Shown: positions 24,075-27,054 of the stretch, piece after piece | How positions within the stretch are numbered: the stretch's first letter is position 1 | How the letters are laid out: the number at the start of each line of letters is the position of its first letter | NCBI GenBank assembly: GCA_943326025.2 | Contig: CALPRR020000004.1 | Span: 1 to 27,054 of the forward strand | Length of the DNA: 27,054 nucleotides | Reading direction: 5' to 3' | Source: Candidatus Kuenenia stuttgartensis | GTDB taxonomy: Bacteria > Bacteroidota > Bacteroidia > Flavobacteriales_D > Crocinitomicaceae | Notes under the pieces: model-generated | The model's input: the letters and a program-made list of their open reading frames with translations, nothing else | What the model was told of the DNA's origin: nothing | Database searches by the model: none | Program-made: the position numbers and the translations under genes

Positions 24075-25667
24075 TTAGTTATGAAGCGTTTTTCGTTTTA
24101 AAAGTTGAATATATTTTTCATCCTTATCGTAAATATCAATTAGAAAAATTAACTGATCATCCTTTGAAATAACTGATTTATATTCCACGTTAATTTCAAT
24201 AGTGTTTAATAGATGGACCGTTTTATTTTGACCAAGTAAAATCAAACTATCTAATTTTAAAGTATCAACTTTATTGCAATTATCATTTTTACAATCATTT
24301 ATCAAAATCGTTCTTGCTAATTGAATTGGATCTTGACATCTCATGCAACCGTGAGAAAAAGCACGAATATCTTTGGAAAACAATCCTTTACTCGGAGTGT
24401 CATGAAGATAAACTCCATATGGATTATTGAATTCATATTTTATTATCCCTAAACTATTTTTAGGACCAAATTCTTGACGAACCTTAAAGGGAAACGTATT
24501 TTTATATTTATGCCAATTAATTGTTGTTGGATCAATTTCAACTTCGCTTTTGAAAACTTTTAAATTATTTCGTTTAAAATAAGATACATTGTTTTGTGCC
24601 GCCGCCAACATTTCTTTATTTTTAATTGATTGTGGAACAGTCCAATAAGGAAACAATACAAAACGATTGATTTTTGCTTGTAATTCAGGTGTTCGTGTTT
24701 CCGTTTTACCGACAATAATTCGATGCTGCTCCTTAATTGAATCAAGAGAAACGAAAAGCATGTATTCAGGAATATTAATTCGAATATTTCGCTCTGAATA
24801 TTCTGATTTTTTACGCCATTTATCCAATGTTAAAATTGTACGCAGAATTTTTTTATAAGTACTTTCATTCAATGCTTTACGTGTGTATAATCCAACCTTT
24901 CCGTCAGCGTCTAAGCCATTTTGACTTTGGAATTTCTTTAAGGCAGCTACGATTCCTATAGAGTCAACAGTTTCACTTTTTATTAATCCCTTTGAAATTA
25001 ACGCTTCTTTCAGTTTAATTTGACAGTTAATAGTATCAGATTTCAACGTTGGAACATCAAATGTTGTCGTATCAATTTTCTCTTGTTGACAAAAGTCATA
25101 AAGATTAATTGCAAGTTTTAAATAATTCGAATCCTTAGGTCCCCAATTGATTATTTGATGAGAAATTTCATTTTTATTTAAACTTTGGAAGTTTATACTA
25201 GGTATAAAGTTTACAATTTCAGGGAATGTTGAAACCCTAATTGCTAATGTGTCTTTTTCAAATATTCCTTTTAATAAATCTTCGGAAAGAAGGGCTAATT
25301 TACTAGTGATCATCAATTCCTTTTGAAGGAAGTTCGCTTTCCCCCAATTAAAATGCGAGTAACGTTGATCTGGAATACTAAATTGAAGTGTGTTCTTTAT
25401 TAATTCTTCAAGTAATTCCCCTTGTTTAGTTAAACAACTATCATTGATCCAAAAAGGTTGATAATTTCTTGTAGAATAAAGTGAATTTAAAAATATAAGA
25501 TTTTCATCGTGAATACCTATAGAATCAATATAATCAGGAGCTAATGAGAGTTTAATTTTTTCATTAATTGGTAGATTTTTATTTTCTTCAGCTAAAGGAT
25601 CAACTGAATTATTTTTACATGAAATGAGTATAAAAAGAAGTAAAGAAAAATATATTAATATTTTCAT
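24075..25667 (-). CDS. L,D-transpeptidase, YcbB/LdtD-like lipoprotein
   Basis: 530 residues. A lipoprotein signal ends at Cys17 (LISC). An N-terminal scaffold (30-225) precedes a peptidoglycan-binding segment (VAALKKFQSQNGLDADGKVGLYTRKAL, about 240-266). The L,D-transpeptidase domain (295-460) carries YLHDTPSKGLF (H422) and the catalytic motif SHGCMR with Cys441, H439 and Arg443; VPQSIKNKEM is also typical of the YcbB group. The enzyme makes 3-3 cross-links or attaches proteins to peptidoglycan in the periplasm. Unlike the usual SHGCVRV, Arg443 is followed by Cys444, and Cys459 and Cys464 come soon after, so the catalytic Cys lies in a CxxC of a small cysteine cluster. The gene is divergent from the third rhomboid across 69 nt. 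Confidence 0.92.
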   Translation of the reverse strand: MKILIYFSLLLFILISCKNNSVDPLAEENKNLPINEKIKLSLAPDYIDSIGIHDENLIFLNSLYSTRNYQPFWINDSCLTKQGELLEELIKNTLQFSIPDQRYSHFNWGKANFLQKELMITSKLALLSEDLLKGIFEKDTLAIRVSTFPEIVNFIPSINFQSLNKNEISHQIINWGPKDSNYLKLAINLYDFCQQEKIDTTTFDVPTLKSDTINCQIKLKEALISKGLIKSETVDSIGIVAALKKFQSQNGLDADGKVGLYTRKALNESTYKKILRTILTLDKWRKKSEYSERNIRINIPEYMLFVSLDSIKEQHRIIVGKTETRTPELQAKINRFVLFPYWTVPQSIKNKEMLAAAQNNVSYFKRNNLKVFKSEVEIDPTTINWHKYKNTFPFKVRQEFGPKNSLGIIKYEFNNPYGVYLHDTPSKGLFSKDIRAFSHGCMRCQDPIQLARTILINDCKNDNCNKVDTLKLDSLILLGQNKTVHLLNTIEINVEYKSVISKDDQLIFLIDIYDKDEKYIQLLKRKTLHN

Positions 25668-25736
25668 AAAATGAAATCAGTTTGTTTTCGTTATTTTCGT
25701 ACTCACATTGAGTAAAAATAAACAAATTTTTCTAGA

Positions 25737-26354
25737 ATGACTTTTTCATTATTAACTATTATTTTGATTGTTACAGTTATTGTATCGCTTCGAGCAATGA
25801 ATGATAATAATCTGAAAGAGAAGATGATGTTTATTCCTTATTTGTGTAAGAACGAAAATCAATCGTATCGTATTTTTAGTCATATTTTAATTCATGCAGA
25901 TATTCCGCATCTAATTTTTAATATGATGTCATTCTATTTTTTAGGTCAAATCCTAGAAATTGAATTAATTTCAAAATATGGTTTTTTTCAAGGTGAACTT
26001 CACTTTTTAGTTATCTATTTATTGGGGGCTATGTTTGCAACAATTATTCCATTTGCAAGACATCATGATCATTCTCATTATAGGTCTTTAGGTGCTTCTG
26101 GTGCCGTTTCAGCAATTGTTTTTGCATTTATTCTATGGAATCCAACAGTAGAATTATCATTGATGTTTATCCCAATTCCAATTCCAGCGTATCTATTTGG
26201 TGCACTTTATTTAGGGTTTGAATATTATATGGACAAAAAAGGAAATACAGGTATCGCACATGATGCCCATTTAGGTGGTGCAATTTTTGGTGTACTTTAT
26301 ATTTTAATTATTAATATTGAAAAAGGAAAAGATTTATTGAATCTATTTTTCTAA
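25737..26354 (+). CDS. Rhomboid family intramembrane serine protease with a His-rich loop
   Basis: 205 residues, compact form without a tail domain. Conserved features are FSHILIHADIPHLIFNMMSFYFLG, LEIELIS, GASGAVSA with catalytic Ser121 and GIAHDAHLGG with catalytic His175. The loop between the third and fourth membrane segments contains ARHHDHSHYRS (107-117), with four His within six positions directly before the catalytic serine helix. That pattern suggests metal or pH sensitivity, but no experiment is implied. It is separate from the two rhomboids in the mutL unit and lies 5 nt ahead of an aminotransferase gene, so it is likely the first gene of an operon. Function and substrate are unknown. 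Confidence 0.9.
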   Translation: MTFSLLTIILIVTVIVSLRAMNDNNLKEKMMFIPYLCKNENQSYRIFSHILIHADIPHLIFNMMSFYFLGQILEIELISKYGFFQGELHFLVIYLLGAMFATIIPFARHHDHSHYRSLGASGAVSAIVFAFILWNPTVELSLMFIPIPIPAYLFGALYLGFEYYMDKKGNTGIAHDAHLGGAIFGVLYILIINIEKGKDLLNLFF

Positions 26355-26359
26355 AAATT

Positions 26360-27054
26360 ATGGCACAATTATACGTTAATTCAAACGGAACAATCATAGT
26401 AAATGATGGTCCAACAATACAAGCTGGAAATAGAGGTCACTTGTATGGAGATGGTGTTTTCGAAAGTATTCGAATCATGAATGGTAAACCTTTGAATATG
26501 GATAACCACATCAAACGATTAATTGAAGGTGCCAAAGCTATTAAAATTAGACCATCTGTTTTTTTTACGACTGAATTTTTTGAAGAAAAAGTTAAAGAAT
26601 TAATAAATCGTTCAGAAATTAAAGAAGGCGGTAGATGCCGTATATCTTTAGACAGAATGATGGGTGGGACTTATGCACCAACTTCAAATGAAGCAGTTTA
26701 TTTTATTGAAGTATATCCTTATGAATACAATGATTTTGATTTGAATTCGAAAGGATTAGAAATTGATTTATATACAGATTTAAAAAAATACAAAAACGGC
26801 TTATCAAACTATAAAACCAAAAGTGGTTTGTTATATGTGATGGCAGGCGTAAATGCAACTGAACGAAAATTAGATGATGTACTCATCGGAAATGAAAAAG
26901 GTGCTATTCTTGAAAGTTCTAGTTGTAATTTATTCGTTGTAAGTAATGGTGTTTTGTATACACCTGGTTTGGATGAGGGTTGTATTGCAGGAACTATGCG
27001 TATGCAAATCATCAACCTAGCTGTTTCTCATGGAATAAAAGTATATGAATGTAC
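26360..27054 (+). CDS. Class IV PLP-dependent aminotransferase, 3' end cut by the window
   Basis: 231 residues are visible and the frame is still open at the last base, so perhaps 50 residues are missing. Fold-type IV signatures are clear: RGHLYGDGVFESIRI with the substrate-facing Arg26, a PLP-Lys candidate K152 in LSNYKTKSG, ILESSSCNLF with the cofactor Glu185, and GLDEGCIAGTMR, the loop that binds the PLP phosphate. It could be an aminodeoxychorismate lyase (PabC), a branched-chain aminotransferase or a D-amino acid aminotransferase; the visible motifs do not decide. The start ATG at 26360 is 5 nt after the rhomboid stop, giving a probable two-gene operon. Open frames on the other strand here are shadows. 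Confidence 0.9.
   Translation, partial: MAQLYVNSNGTIIVNDGPTIQAGNRGHLYGDGVFESIRIMNGKPLNMDNHIKRLIEGAKAIKIRPSVFFTTEFFEEKVKELINRSEIKEGGRCRISLDRMMGGTYAPTSNEAVYFIEVYPYEYNDFDLNSKGLEIDLYTDLKKYKNGLSNYKTKSGLLYVMAGVNATERKLDDVLIGNEKGAILESSSCNLFVVSNGVLYTPGLDEGCIAGTMRMQIINLAVSHGIKVYEC

Overview
The window is about 27 kb of AT-rich chromosome from a Bacteroidota bacterium, most likely a member of the Flavobacteriales. Supporting signs are a GldH-like gliding lipoprotein, a DUF4301 protein, the mutL-rhomboid-rhomboid-endonuclease cluster, a bacillithiol glycosyltransferase (BshA), an S9D glutamyl peptidase, and -7 elements of the Bacteroidota form TAnnTTTG in place of sigma70 boxes. Ribosome-binding sites of the Shine-Dalgarno type are mostly absent, which is normal for the phylum. 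I see no tRNA, rRNA, CRISPR array, insertion sequence or prophage. It reads as ordinary core genome.

Layout. (1) Positions 1-2045: the C-terminal part of a DUF4301 protein and a secreted alkaline-phosphatase-superfamily enzyme, both on plus. (2) 2047-3023: a GldH-like lipoprotein and a small secreted protein on minus, separated by a terminator. (3) 3279-7806: a plus-strand operon of a NagZ-type GH3/beta-lactamase-like fusion, bshA and a MarR regulator, with a palindrome in its promoter region. (4) 7800-9423: minus-strand trio of a lipocalin-like lipoprotein, a YciO-type Sua5/YrdC protein and a stand-alone class I glutamine amidotransferase. (5) 9489-14142: tightly coupled minus operon mutL, rhomboid, rhomboid, membrane-anchored EEP phosphatase. 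(6) 14319-17948: DoxX-like membrane protein (+), transaldolase (-) and S9D glutamyl endopeptidase (-). (7) 18128-19905: a LytS/LytTR two-component pair (+). (8) 19939-21600: CvfB-like S1 protein and tandem universal stress protein (-). (9) 21752-25667: unknown secreted protein, DinB-like protein, ribulose-phosphate epimerase and a YcbB-like L,D-transpeptidase (-). (10) 25737-27054: a third rhomboid and a class IV aminotransferase cut by the window end (+).

Themes are cell-envelope work (NagZ-like fusion, L,D-transpeptidase, three rhomboids, several lipoproteins), low-molecular-weight thiol synthesis (BshA), pentose phosphate enzymes (Rpe and transaldolase), DNA mismatch repair and signalling. 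The observations most worth checking are a MutL whose C-terminal nuclease motifs look eroded, a 20-bp inverted repeat inside the promoter of the operon that encodes a MarR protein, -7 elements only 4-5 nt upstream of start codons (possible leaderless transcripts), the overlapping YciO/amidotransferase pair, and a histidine-rich loop in front of the catalytic serine of the third rhomboid. I did not find a convincing wholly new system.
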